Shown here: positions 30,673 to 45,259 of the stretch, piece after piece
Layout of the letters: the number at the start of each line of letters is the position of its first letter
How positions within the stretch are numbered: position 1 is the first letter of the stretch
Source of the DNA: Thunnus maccoyii
Lineage: Eukaryota > Chordata > Actinopteri > Scombriformes > Scombridae
Direction: 5' to 3'
Assembly (NCBI RefSeq): GCF_910596095.1
Contig: NC_056545.1
Span: 788,501-852,500, forward strand
Length of the DNA: 64,000 nucleotides
The notes under the pieces: model-generated
Told to the model about the DNA's origin: nothing
The model's database searches: none
The model's input: the letters and a program-made list of their open reading frames with translations, nothing else
Position numbers and translations under genes: made by a program

Positions 30673-33600
30673 TATGGCGGTGCTGTGTCATGAAGGATTC
30701 TGGGACGAGAGAGAAGACCAGAGCTGTCTGTGAGGAGACAAAACACAGTTCAGGTTCACACCGAACGTTTACAGGAGTTTAATTAAGAGTTAACAGATGA
30801 AGTATGAAGGTAAACAGAGACCCGTGTGATCTGAACATCTGGCATCTGTTAATCTACCTGAATATGACCTCACAGTGACCTCTAGTGGTGCATTATGACC
30901 ATCTGTTTCCTGTTATTTATTTCCTGCTCTGATGTCGGATGTTGGTCAAAGTTGAGAAACTTGAGGTGAACGTGTGACGAAATGCTGCCTGCAAGTCAAA
31001 AGTCAGGGCTTCAACCTTGTCTCTTAATATTAGAACTTTTGCTCTCATATTATTTCAACTTTTTTCTTGTATTATTTCTTTCTAGTAATATGTCGGCTCA
31101 TTACACATGCTCATAAACAGCCATCCGTTCTGTAGCCTTGGTTGCTAAGGTGGTTGCTAAGGTGGTTGCTAAGGTGTTTCCATGTGTTGCTCAGCTCCAA
31201 CATGTACGGATGGATTTGAGAAGTTGACATTTGGAGTAAAGAAGGAGAAAAAGAAGTGAAATCCTGCTACTATAGTTTGTTTACGTAGCCTCCGGAGCCG
31301 GAGGAAGCTTCCTGAAAGCTGACCAATCAGAACATTGTGGGCTCATCAGGAGGCGGGCCTTAAAGAGACAGGAGCTAAAACGGCCTGTTTCAGACAGAGG
31401 CTATAATTTCTTTTTTCCCTTTATGTTTCCCCCCTATGTTATTAATACTGTGGCACTTTGAGTTTCACTATGAATAAAAAGTGCAGTACAAACTAAATGT
31501 ATTATTATTACCATAAAGATATTCCAATAGAGACAGTAGAGACACAAAATGTCTTTGCGAGGAGTTTGATTCCTGTTTTCTACCAACAGTCAGTTGATTT
31601 CGTTTACAACCATTCCTCAACCTTCACCAAGTCTTTTAACTGTGATGACAAAGGCTCCCTGAACTTAAAGCTCGCCAGATTAAACCCAATTTTAACCAAG
31701 AACAAGCTGAATTTCTGTCAGATCAGTTGTGGTTTAACGTCAGATCAGCGATCTGGTGGTCGGTCTGCAGTTTGGACAGCTGTGAGACCAGGAGTCGTAT
31801 TTATCAGAGCAGGAAATCTCTCCTAACTGGCAGAAAATTCTCAGAATGACACGTTTTTGTTCCTACTTTTTGGATGAGGAGTAAAAGCATCTTATCAACC
31901 TTCTTAATGTAGGAAATCTCTCCTCTCTGCTGATATTTAGGAGCTGCAGAGGAGTCCTGACCTGTCAGGAGTTTCCAGGAGATGCTCAGATATTCCGAGA
32001 GAGGAGAGATGTTTTATGAAAGCTTGATGAGAATAAGATACAGTCATGTCCCCCTGGCTGGATAATGAATCTTCATTACAACAGGTCAAATATTTTTATA
32101 AGGTCTTAAAGCTATAATATGTAATTATTCCACATTAAAATGTCTAAAAACAACTAGACCTATGTTATATATGTTGTTGAGTTGTGTACTTACATTATCC
32201 CAAATGTTTCCAACAATTTTCAAACCCAGAGAAATCTGTAATTTAATCAAAGTAACGGACCGTTTCATTTGGTCGCCTGTCGATGGCGTCATACCTCCTC
32301 TACCAAAGAGTAAACACGCACCAGATGCATACGGCGGCGCTGTGTTTGTCCGCTACAATGGCGTCTACCAAAGAGTAACTTACACACATACAAGATAATA
32401 CATCGGCGTTGTGGTTGTTCCACACAAACTGTTATAAATGGACTTTTATTCAGTTTTAAGACACATTTTCATGATAAATTTAGGTGGTTTTTAACTATAT
32501 CTTTTAGCCGGAAGAAGGATTTTAGTCATTGGACGTCTGGATCTTAAGTTATCAGAGAAATAAACTGGACAAACGTTAGCAGCAGCTCGGCTAACAGCCC
32601 CTCCAGGAAGTCCGGTGCTCACCAAACATCGTCGGAGAAACACTGATTTTTTAGGTGAAACAGCTTTATTCAGTGTTTTTACCTGTAATCTGCGGGTCGG
32701 TTTGTTCTGGAGAGGAGGAGACCTCTGCGGGTAAAAACATCCTGAATGATGAACACCGGAGTAATCCTATCCTGATGAAACTGGTTATTTAACAACGAAG
32801 ACAACAACTCCCATGATCCCTTGCTACTTCACACCGTCATCACACTCCGTCTCTTGTTATTGTTTTGATTGAGACGCCTAAAGGCTGAAATTACATATTG
32901 TGCGTTTGAATGTGCACAAGGTGTAATATAATAATATAAACCAGTCGCACAAAATTCTTTTTAAATAAAAGATATTTTTTTAAATGTGTTTTAAATGTTA
33001 TTCAAGAAGACGACGACTTCAAAGTTGTATTCAGTGAATTCCAGAGATGAGGACCTCTAAATCTGATATAAAATTGATGATTGGAAGGGTGACAATCAGG
33101 TAACTGAAAGTCCTTTGATCGTCTCATTGAATAAGTGAGTGAATGTCTGATGATAAAATGAAAAAATGATGAAATGTATCTGGAAGGTTTTTGTCTGTGA
33201 TATATGAATTTGAACCTAACACACATGTTAGAAGGATATTTACAGAATAAATTGACAACATTTTAAATTTCCTAAACAAAGGTGCAGATGGCTCTTGGCC
33301 AGTAGAGTTTAAAATCATTCTTAAAAACCTTTTTTGGGTTAAAAATAACTGATTGAGGTGTGAAGAACATGTAGCAGCCCAAACAATATAACAATAACTG
33401 ATATATGGATCGATTAGACTGAAACGGTCCGTTACTTTGATTAAATTACAGATTTCTCTGAGTTTGAAACTTGTTGGAAACATTTGGGATAATGTAAGTA
33501 CACAACTCAACAACATATATAACACAGGTCTAGTTGTTTTTAGACATTTTAATGTGGAATAATTACATATTATAGCTTTAAAGTGTTCAAATTTCTGTTT

Positions 33601-36600
33601 TACTTGTTTTTTCTTTTCTTTCTTTTTCTCTTGTTTTTTGCTTCATGCGTTTCTTTGTCTATTTGATGTCATATTGTTTTATGACTGTATGTTTTTATGA
33701 TTTGACTTCTCCTGCACAATTTAATATAATTTTTACTGTGAAATATTTTTATTGTAACCTTTGTGCAAATAAAAAAAATACTAAAAAATACATAAAGAAG
33801 CGTGTGTAACAGCTAAACTAACCCACAGAGCTTCAACAAGCTGCTGTGGTTATAAAAACTGTCCAGTGGAGGTTTTGCTGCTGACTGTAGTTTATTGTAC
33901 TGACCGTCCCTCCTTCCGGTCATATCATGGTCTCTCAATCAGCTGATTCAGCATTTTGTGTCTCTAAAGGTTCATTAATTATTCAAATCCTCTTTGGTTT
34001 CTTCTCCTCTTTCGTCTCTTCCTGTTGCTGCAGTTTGACCTCTGATTACTCGTTCAGAACATGATGTTTAACATCAACAATGTATCCTGAACGTCTTCTG
34101 AACCTGTCCACAGATCAGGTGAAGACTGGAGGAGGGAAAAGTGTCTTTAGTGTCTCTTTTACTGATGTATGATGAATGCGGCATCATGTGCCAGCAGAGT
34201 GTGTCAGCACTGACTTGCCGAAGGTTAAAGTCACCTTGTACTGAAATAAAACTGCAGAGCGACAGAAGAGGAGGAGCTTTCATTTTATTACACTGAATTA
34301 CTGCTGACATGTTTTTTTATGGATCAATAGTTCATGTTATTATTAGCACAAGTCTGAGTTTGCTACATTTAGGTAAATGAAATGATGTTTAAGACTGAAT
34401 CAGTTATAAAGTGTCTGAGTTTCCTGATTATACACACAGCAGATTTATTTCTGTAGATAACTGAGGTGTACTCGCTCACACTGAAGATCACAACATCTTC
34501 TTAAACTGTTTGCATGTGAGAGGATGGATGCAGTTTAAGTTGAAGCATTTTAAAGCCTGCAGGCAGCTCACGTATCAGTTTGTATGTAAGCAGAGAAAAC
34601 AAACAGGAAACTGAAAGCAGTTGAAATGTCAGTTGAGCTGTAAACAAGTTGAAGTTATTACTGTACGTAAGAACTGAAAGCAGTTACTCTGTTGAAAGAG
34701 ATAAAAGCACTTAAATGATCAGTTTAGTTAGTTTTACTTGACATTTTACTAAACAGTGTTGCTCCTAAAGCTATAATCTCTAATTATTCCACATTAAAAT
34801 GTCTAAAAACAACCAGACCTATGTTATATATGTTGTTGAGTTGTGTACTTACATTATCCCAAATGAAATAGTGATGGCTACGCCTATACTCTGTGAATCT
34901 GGGGTCACGCCACAGTTACTTAGCCAACGTTCTTGCTGTGGTAGCGACTTGACTGTGATGGCACCCGCCCATCACTCAAAGCAGCCCTTAATAATACATA
35001 ACTTTAAGCCTTAATAAAATGTAAACGACTGAGTTATATGGAAATACACCCCTCTGTACAGTTGTCATGAATGAGGAAATTAGCTATAGAGACCAGAAGC
35101 GTTTTTTGTACCAGGCTGTTTATTTCTGCTGCTTTCTCCTCATTTGAGTTTTTTGCACTTTCATGTTGGCTTCATTTTTCAGAGGACAGCTGGTGACAGT
35201 TCTTGTGTCTCTGCAGACAACATCTGGACAGACCAGAACCTGCTGTTGGACCCAGACCTTCCCTCTGGCTGGAGAACCATCAAGGACTCCACAGGAACCT
35301 ACTACTGGCATGTTCCCACCGGTGCCACCCAGTGGCAGCACCCAGCACTAAGCAGGACGCCACAAGCACTCGACACACAGGTAGAACTGACAGAACCGGT
35401 AGAACAAATACAACAGGTAGAACTGACAGAACCGGTAGAACAAATACAACAGGTAGAACTGACAGAACAGGTTAGAACAAATACAACAGGTAGAACAAAT
35501 ACAACAGGTAGAACAAATACAACAGGTAGAACAAATACAACAGGTAGAACAAATACAACAGGTAGAACTAACAGAACAGGTAGAACAAATACAACAGGTA
35601 GAACTGACAGAACAGGTAGAACAAATACAACAGGTAGAACTGACAGAACAGGTAGAACAAATACAACAGGTAGAACTGACAGAACCGGTAGAACAAATAC
35701 AACAGGTAGAACTGACAGAACCGGTAGAACAAATACAACAGGTAGAACTGACAGAACCGGTAGAACAAATACAACAGGTAGAACTGACAGAACAGGTAGA
35801 ACAAATACAACAGGTAGAACTGACAGAACCGGTAGAACAAATACAACAGGTAGAACTGACAGAACCGGTAGAACAAATACAACAGGTAGAACTGACAGAA
35901 CAGGTTAGAACAAATACAACAGGTAGAACAAATACAACAGGTAGAACAAATACAACAGGTAGAACAAATACAACAGGTAGAACTAACAGAACAGGTAGAA
36001 CAAATACAACAGGTAGAACTGACAGAACAGGTAGAACAAATACAACAGGTAGAACTGACAGAACAGGTAGAACAAATACAACAGGTAGAACTGACAGAAC
36101 AGGTAGAACAAATACAACAGGTAGAACTGACAGAACAGGTAGAACAAATACAACAGGTAGAACAGGTTAGAACAAATACAACAGGTAGAACTGACAGAAC
36201 AGGTAGAACAAATACAACAGGTAGAACTGACAGAACAGGTAGAACAAATACAACAGGTAGAACTAACAGAACAGGTTAGAACAGGTAGAACTAACAGAAC
36301 AGGTGGAACTGATAGAACAGGTAGAACTGATAGAACAGTGAGTCCAGGTAACTCAGGTCAGCTGAGGTTTGTCTGACGCACCAGCAGATCTCTGGAGTTT
36401 GTTTCTTCTTCTGTGGTGTTTTGTTTCAGCAGGAGGAGGCTGGATCGCAGCCCACCAGCAGACAGACGGTTGAACCACCTGAGGACAGGTAACAAACACA
36501 CAGTCATGACTTACATTCATGTCCTGGAGAATCAACCTTAAACCAAGTTTTCACTCTAAAATGAATGATTGATATTACGAGAACTTGATTTTTGTCCCCA

Positions 36601-39600
36601 CGTGACTGTAAACAGATTCATGTCCCCACAACATGAGGAATACAAGCACACACACACACACACTCACACATATCTGTACAGGTATATGAGTTTAGTTTCT
36701 CTCTCAGGTCTTCCTGGCATGAAGATTATCTCACCAACCACGATCCCGACTCCAAGGTAAGATAACGAGTGTGTGTGATTAATAAAACTACTGAACATAA
36801 GCAGAGAAAAGTTTAATCATATTACATGTTCACAACTAAATCATCACAAGGTCTTAAAGGACAAGTTCACTATTCTTCAACTGTGTCTATAACCAGCAGT
36901 CAGGTGTCCATATGAACAGTGAAAGAGGTTTTCCTCGCTGTAATCATTCCTCCTGTTCATACTGGATATTAAAAGATCCTTCAAATGTGCTTTCAATGGA
37001 AGTGATGGAGACCAAAATCCACAGTGTGTCCACACAGTCATTTAAAAGTCTGTGTGAAGCTTCTATTCAGCTTCAACAGTCTGAGTTAGTCATATCAAGT
37101 GGATATCTGACACATTTACAGTCTTTTTACCATCAGATTCCCTCTTTGTGTTTCCCTGTTGAGCTGCGGTGGAAGTATAGTAACAAAAAGAGGGACTTTG
37201 GCACTAAAAAGACTGTAACGTTGAAAGATATCTACTTGATTTGACTCATTTGGACGCTGAAGCTTCATATTAGCTTCAGACTGTGGATTTTGTCCCCCAT
37301 CACTTCCATTGTAAGGTCATTATGAAGGGATCTTCTAATGGTCAGTATGAACAGGAGGAATGATTACAGCAAGAAAAACAGCTTTAATGTTCATTTGAAG
37401 ACTGACTGTTGTTTACAACACACTTAAAAAATTGCGAACTTGTCCTTTAAAAGTAGAACCCTTGAAATGTGAACCCAGCGTAGCTAAACACTAACTTTAC
37501 ATATTGCTCACCTTGTAAAATCTGATGCTGAAAGCTGATATAATTTTTATGTTTAAGAATATTATAGTATGAATTATGGATGAATTATCCAACATTTGAG
37601 TAAATCAGTGCAATGAACTGAAGTAATTGGTCATTTGAAGTTACATTTTTATTGTAGGACGTGTGAGGACGTTACATCAGACTGTGACAGTTTTCACCGA
37701 CATTTGACATTTTATATACTAAATAATTAAACATGAAAATAACTGGCGGGATAATCAATAATGATGCTCTAGTTACTAGTAAAGGTTCCAACCTGTTTTT
37801 ATTATTAATATGTTGGATGTTGGATGTAAAATGCAGTTAATGTTTTTGTTCCCTTCCACTCCTGTGTGTGAATCATAGACTGTAAAAAATATGGACGTAG
37901 TCACCGTGACGTCACCTACTGGTTTGAGAAGTGCTGTTTTGAAGCCTAGAGTGTAGCGATTTGACCGTCGCCATCTTGGATTTGGCCGTCGCCATGTTTG
38001 ATTTTTGGAGCCAGAAGTGACCGTATTTGGACGAGAGGGTGGAGCTGACCATAGCGCTAGCTGCTAGCTTGGTTAGCACGGTGCATTTACAATCTATGGT
38101 TAACAGTGATCATGCTAATGCTAATGCTAATTGTCGCTAGCAAAAAACAGGCCTAAAACTGTTAAAACAAAATGTACTCACCGGAAAAACTGATCATCCG
38201 ACTCATTGATGGGTCTTTTATTACAACCAAACATTGAACGAGACTGTTTTTAGGCGACCACAATGTTACAATTAACTTTAGTGAACTGAAAACACACTGT
38301 GTAGTAGCAGCAGCTACACCCATACACAATGGTTATGTTACGTAAGCAACGTTGTCGCTGTGGTAGTGACTTGTCAATCACAACGTAGCCACGCCCTAAA
38401 GCACATGCTGCTCTATTGTCAAATTTAAATGAAATGGGACCATAATTTACAAAATGAACATCATGCTGTATTGAAGAAGACTCGAAACTAGCAATTGAGA
38501 CCATGAACTCATTAGGAAACAGTTTACTGAGGTAATAAATCAAGAGAGAAGTAGAGTTATTTTCTCATTGAACTTCTTTTTGCAGCCAGTGGAGTCGCCC
38601 CCTGCTGGCTGTTAGACAGAATGCAGACTTTTGGCACTTCGGCATTGGCCTCATTTTTTAACCACGGAGGTTGCCGCTTGGTGTGAATATTAGGAGATAA
38701 ACTGAATTCAGAGACCAGACACAATGACTGACTCAGTGTTGCAGACAGTATTTGAGGCTTTTTGAACGAGTCAGCTGGATCAGCTGATGGCCGGCGACGG
38801 CACTTTAAGGTGCTTCAGATTGAAGACGTGGTCGCTGCTGATTGGACGATTCATATGTGAACATGTCAAACAACGTTTCTATTGGATGTTGCATCAAGAG
38901 TTTCAGCAGTTTATGTTTTGTAAAAAAAGGTTCATGAGTTATTGTGTTTTATAAATGGCCACATGGTGGCGCCACTGGTGACATGTTTGAACATGTGACA
39001 CAATATGAGCTCAAAAACAGTTTATATCAAATATTAAATATCTAAAATACAGTAAATAATATATAAAAGCTGCATACTAACCATCCTCTAGATAAAACTG
39101 AACACCTGCAGCAACAATATTAATTCATTTTCTGTCATCTCAGGTTCAGTTTTAGTCGTTCACACTAATAAAACACATCCAGCCTGTTAAAGAAGCAGCG
39201 TCCATCAGCTGTGATGTCACAGTTCAACAGAAAGTGTTAAATACAGTAAAACAGGTTCTGAGCTGCTCTCTGCTCATCTGCTGCACTTTAATCTGATCTA
39301 ATCTGCTTTAATCTGCTTTAATCTGCTTTAATCTGACTCTCTGTGTCCTGGTTTCTCTGTTTGTCACCCAACGACTCACTGACTGCTTAATCTGCTCATC
39401 TACCTGTCTGTCTCTCTACCTGTCTGTCTCTCCACCTGTCTGTCTCTCTACCTGTCTGTCTCTCCACCTGTCTGTCTGTCCACCTGTCTGTCTCTCTACC
39501 TGTCTGTCTCTCCACCTATCTGTCTCTCTACCTGTCTGTCTCTCTACCTGTCTGTCTCTCCACCTGTCTGTCTCTCCACCTGTCTGTCTCTCTACCTGTC

Positions 39601-42600
39601 TGTCTCTCCACCTGTCTGTCTCCCCACCCGTCTGTCTCTCTACCTGTCTGTCTCTCCACCTGTCTGTCTCTCCACCTATCTGTCTCTCTACCTGTCTGTC
39701 TCTCCACCTGTCTGTCTCTCCACCTGTCTGTCTCTCCACCTGTCTGTCTCCCCACCTGTCTGTCTCTCTACCTGTCTGTCTCTCCACCTGTCTCTCTCTC
39801 TACCTGTCTGTCTCTCCACCTGTCTGTCTCTCCACCTGTCTGTCTCTCTACCTGTCTGTCTCTCCACCTGTCTGTCTCTCTACCTGTCTGTCTGTCTCTC
39901 CACCTGTCTGTCTCTCCACCTGTCTGTCTCCCCACCTGTCTGTCTCTCTACCTGTCTGTCTCTCCACCTGTCTGTCTCCCCACCCGTCTGTCTCTCTACC
40001 TGTCTGTCTCCCCACCCGTCTGTCTCTCTACCTGTCTGTCTCTCAACCTGTCTGTCTCTCCACCTGTCTCTCTCTCCCCATCTGTCTGTCTCCCCATCTG
40101 TCTGTCTCTCTACCTGTCTGTCTCTCCACCTGTCTCTCTCTCCCCATCTGTCTGTCTCTCCACCTGTCTGTCTCTCTACCTGTCTGTCTCTCCACCTGTC
40201 TCTCTCTCCCCATCTGTCTGTCTCCCCATCTGTCTGTCTCTCTACCTGTCTGTCTCTCTACCTGTCTCTCTCTCCCCATCTGTCTGTCTCCCCATCTGTC
40301 TGTCTCTCTACCTGTCTGTCTCCCCACCCGTCTGTCTCTCTACCTGTCTCCCTCTTCACCTATCTGTCTCTCCACCTGTCTGTCTGTCTCTCCACCTGTC
40401 TGTCTGTCTCTCTACCTGTCTGTCTCTCTAACTGTCTGTCTCTCCACCTGTCTGTCTCTCTACCTGTCTCTCTCTCCCCATCTGTCTGTCTCCCCATCTG
40501 TCTGTCTCTCCACCTGTCTCTCTCTCCCCACCCGTCTGTCTCTCCATCTGTCTGTCTGTCTCTCTACCTGTCTCCCTCTCCACCTGTCTGTCTGTCAGTG
40601 CTTTGCAGTGCGTTCTCTCGGCTGGCTGCAGGTGGAGGAGGAGGACCTGTCTCCCGGTCGCAGCAGTCTCGCTGTCAGTAACGTCATCCAGCAGCTGTCT
40701 CACTGCAACAGTCCCGAGCAGAGAGACAGGATGGGGGCCTGGGGGGAGGTAAGACACCTGCTGTACCTGTCTGTGTGTCAGTATGTTTACCTGTCTGTGT
40801 GTCAGTATGTTTACCTGTCTGTGTGTCAGTATGTTTACCTGTCTGTGTGTCAGTATGTTTACCTGTCTGTGTGTCAGTATGTCTACCTGTCTGTGTGTCA
40901 GTATGTCTACCTGTCTGTGTGTCAGTATGTCTACCTGTCTGTCTGTGTGTCAGTATGTCTACCTGTCTGTCTGTGTGTCAGTATGTTTACCTGTCTGTCT
41001 GTGTGTCAGTATGTTTACCTGTCTGTCTGTGTGTCAGTATGTCTACCTGTCTGTGTGTCAGTATGTTTACCTGTCTGTGTGTCAGTATGTCTACCTGTCT
41101 GTGTGTCAGTATGTTTACCTGTCTGTGTGTCAGTATGTTTACCTGTCTGTGTGTCAGTATGTTTACCTGTCTGTGTGTCAGTATGTTTACCTGTCTGTGT
41201 GTCAGTATGTTTACCTGTCTGTGTGTCAGTATGTCTACCTGTCTGTGTGTCAGTATGTTTACCTGTCTGTGTGTCAGTATGTTTACCTGTCTGTGTGTCA
41301 GTATGTCTACCTGTCTGTGTGTCAGTATGTCTACCTGTCTGTGTGTCAGTATGTTTACCTGTCTGTGTGTCAGTATGTTTACCTGTCTGTGTGTCAGTAT
41401 GTCTACCTGTCTGTGTGTCATTATGTTTACCTGTCTGTGTGTCAGTATGTTTACCTGTCTGTGTGTCATTATGTTTACCTGTCTGTGTGTCAGTATGTCT
41501 ACCTGTCTGTGTGTCAGTATGTCTACCTGTCTGTGTGTCATTATGTTTACCTGTCTGTGTGTCAGTATGTTTACCTGTCTGTGTGTCATTATGTTTACCT
41601 GTCTGTGTGTCAGTATGTTTACCTGTCTGTGTGTCAGTATGTCTACCTGTCTGTGTGTCAGTATGTTTACCTGTCTGTGTGTCAGTATGTTTACCTGTCT
41701 GTGTGTCATTATGTTTACCTGTCTGTGTGTCTGTATGTTTACCTGTCTGTGTGTCATTATGTTTACCTGTCTGTGTGTCAGTATGTTTACCTGTCTGTGT
41801 GTCAGTATGTTTACCTGTCTGTCTGTGTGTCAGTATGTCTACCTGTCTGTGTGTCAGTATGTCTACCTGTCTGTGTGTCAGTATGTCTACCTGTCTGTGT
41901 GTCAGTATGTTTACCTGTCTGTCTGTGTGTCAGTATGTCTACCTGTCTGTGTGTCAGTATGTTTACCTGTCTGTCTGTGTGTCAGTATGTTTACCTGTCT
42001 GTGTGTCAGTATGTTTACCTGTCTGTCTGTGTGTCAGTATGTCTACCTGTCTGTGTGTCAGTATGTTTACCTGTCTGTCTGTGTGTCAGTATGTTTACCT
42101 GTCTGTGTGTCAGTATGTTTACCTGTCTGTCTGTGTGTCAGTATGTTTACCTGTCTGTGTGTCAGTATGTTTACCTGTCTGTGTGTCAGTATGTTTACCT
42201 GTCTGTCTGTGTGTCAGTATGTCTACCTGTCTGTCTGTGTGTCAGTATGTCTACCTGTCTGTCTGTGTGTCAGTATGTTTACCTGTCTGTGTGTCAGTAT
42301 GTTTACCTGTCTGTGTGTCAGTATGTTTACCTGTCTGTGTGTCAGTATGTTTACCTGTCTGTGTGTCATTATGTTTACCTGTCTGTGTGTCAGTATGTCT
42401 ACCTGTCTGTGTGTCAGTATGTCTACCTGTCTGTGTGTCAGTATGTCTACCTGTCTGTGTGTCAGTATGTCTACCTGTCTGTCTGTGTGTCAGTATGTTT
42501 ACCTGTCTGTGTGTCAGTATGTTTACCTGTCTGTGTGTCAGTATGTTTACCTGTCTGTGTGTCAGTATGTCTACCTGTCTGTGTGTCAGTATGTCTACCT

Positions 42601-45216
42601 GTCTGTGTGTCAGTATGTTTACCTGTCTGTGTGTCAGTATGTCTACCTGTCTGTGTGTCATTATGTTTACCTGTCTGTGTGTCAGTATGTTTACCTGTCT
42701 GTGTGTCTGTATGTTTACCTGTCTGTGTGTCATTATGTTTACCTGTCTGTGTGTCAGTATGTTTACCTGTCTGTGTGTCAGTATGTTTACCTGTCTGTCT
42801 GTGTGTCAGTATGTCTACCTGTCTGTGTGTCAGTATGTTTACCTGTCTGTCTGTGTGTCAGTATGTCTACCTGTCTGTGTGTCAGTATGTTTACCTGTCT
42901 GTCTGTGTGTCAGTATGTCTACCTGTCTGTGTGTCAGTATGTTTACCTGTCTGTCTGTGTGTCAGTATGTCTACCTGTCTGTGTGTCAGTATGTTTACCT
43001 GTCTGTCTGTGTGTCAGTATGTCTACCTGTCTGTGTGTCAGTATGTTTACCTGTCTGTCTGTGTGTCAGTATGTTTACCTGTCTGTGTGTCAGTATGTTT
43101 ACCTGTCTGTCTGTGTGTCAGTATGTCTACCTGTCTGTCTGTGTGTCAGTATGTTTACCTGTCTGTGTGTCAGTATGTTTACCTGTCTGTCTGTGTGTCA
43201 GTATGTCTACCTGTCTGTCTGTGTGTCAGTATGTTTACCTGTCTGTCTGTGTGTCAGTATGTCTACCTGTCTGTCTGTGTGTCAGTATGTTTACCTGTCT
43301 GTCTGTGTGTCAGTATGTCTACCTGTCTGTCTGCAGGGTCGGGAGATGATGCTGGTTCTGAAGAAAGACACTCTGACCCTGTTGGACCCTTTAGACCACA
43401 CCCCCCTCCACTGTCAGCCAATCATCAACATCCGTGTGTGGGGGGTGGGCTGCAACAACGGCAGGTGAGCCAATCAGAAAGCAGCTGTTGCCTCCGTTAT
43501 CTCACCTGATGATGGAACGTGTCGGTTTCACATTTTAGTTGCGCTTTTTCTGTTCTAGCTGTGTGATGTCACTGTGCAACTCTGTGATGTCACTGCGCAA
43601 CTCCGTGATGTCACAGGACTTATATTCTCTCATTTTTTTGGATCCTCTAATATGATTATTCAAATCTCAATCTGGTGCATCTGTTCCTTCACCTGTTCAG
43701 TAACAACATACAACATGTCAATCAGACACATCTGCAGATGTTTGAATTTAGATTTTTTTTCTCCTCTGATGGAGCTACGCTAACAGTTTCCCCCTGCTTC
43801 CAGTCTTTATGCTAAGCTAGGCTAACTCACAGGATCTTCACAGTGTAAACAGAGAGAGATGAGAGGTTTACTGCAGTAAAAGTACCAATACAGTAATGTA
43901 AAAATACTCCATCCTACTGCAGTAAAAGTACATAAGTATTATGAGCTTGATGTAGTTAAAGTATTGCAGTAAAAGTACATAAGTATTATGAGCTTGATGT
44001 AGTTAAAGTATTGCAGTAAAAGTACATAAGTATTATGAGCTTGATGTAGTTAAAGTATTGCAGTAAAAGTACATAAGTATTATGAGCTTGATGTAGTTAA
44101 AATATTGCAGTAAAAGTACATAAGTATTATGAGCTTGATGTAGTTAAAGTATTGCAGTAAAAGTACATAAGTATTATGAGCTTGATGTAGTTAAAGTATT
44201 GCAGTAAAAGTACATAAGTATTATGAGCTTGATGTAGTTAAAGTATTGCAGTAAAAGTAGTGGTTTGGTCCCTCTGACTGATATATTATTATATATGACA
44301 TCATTAGATTATTAATAGTGAAGCATCAGTGTTAGAGCAGCATGTTACTGTTGTAGCTGCTGGAGGTGGAGCTAGTTTACACTACTTTATATACAGTTAG
44401 CTAGTTTAGTCCAGTGGTTCCCAACCTAGGGGTCGGGCCCCTCCAAAGGGTCAGCAGATAAATCTGAGGGGTGGTGAGATGATTAATGGGAGAGGAAAGA
44501 AGAAAAAACAAAGTTCTGATACACAAATCTGTTTTCAGTTTTTGGACTTTTTCTCTAATCTTTGATTTTTGCTGAAATATTGGATCATTTGAACATTTAT
44601 TGAAATGAAAGCATGTGAGAAGTTTAGAGGGAAAAATCACTATTTGGTGGAGCTGTTAACAACTCATAGACATGTGAAATGTGACCCCGACTACACACTG
44701 CTTTTTGTAAGACGTCAAAAGCCAAAAAGGTTGGAAACCACTGGTTTCATCTTTAACAATGTGTTGTATTTTAAAAGCTTGTTATATTATCCATTGTGTC
44801 AAATCTTCATCTGAAAAGTAACTAAAGCTGTCAAATAAATGTAGTGGAGTAGAAAGTACAATATTTCCCTCTGAAATGTAGAAAGTAGCATCACATGGAA
44901 ATACTCAAGTAAAGTACAAATACCTCAAAACTGTACTACAGTACATGAGGTACTTGTACTTAGTTACTTTCCGCTGCTGACATCATTCACAGTTTGATGT
45001 TTCTGTTCAAATCAAACTCACCTTTGGGTTTGTTCATCTGTCAGTTTGCACTAACACTGTCACTCTCTCTGCTTCTTTAAATCGCTCCTCACTCACCTGC
45101 GCAGGGACAGGTAAACCTCTACCTTTACCTCCTCACACCCACAGCTACACCGACACAACCTCCTCCTGCATGTACGCCTCACCTGCTGATCACATGATCA
45201 CCTGTCCATCCTGACC

Positions 45217-45259
<43 letters not shown>

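Noticed and set aside
31497..31826. 109-codon open frame in apbb3 intron 1
   Set aside because: No family resemblance, no splice support, AT-rich intron context.
32162..32398. 78-codon frame [16 protein letters not shown], also at 13998-14234 and 33124-33525
   Set aside because: Recurs because it is within family X element copies; no transposase similarity.
35144..35908. 254-codon frame containing the WW domain plus RTNTTGRTD repeats
   Set aside because: Only 35217-35380 is exon; the rest is intron repeat, and the frame to the next exon is restored only by splicing at 35380.
40608..43509. Three open frames of about 900 codons with CVSVCLP / MFTCLC / YVYLSV repeats
   Set aside because: Translations of the 24-bp intron array; only the real exons at 40599-40748 and 43337-43464 have family similarity.
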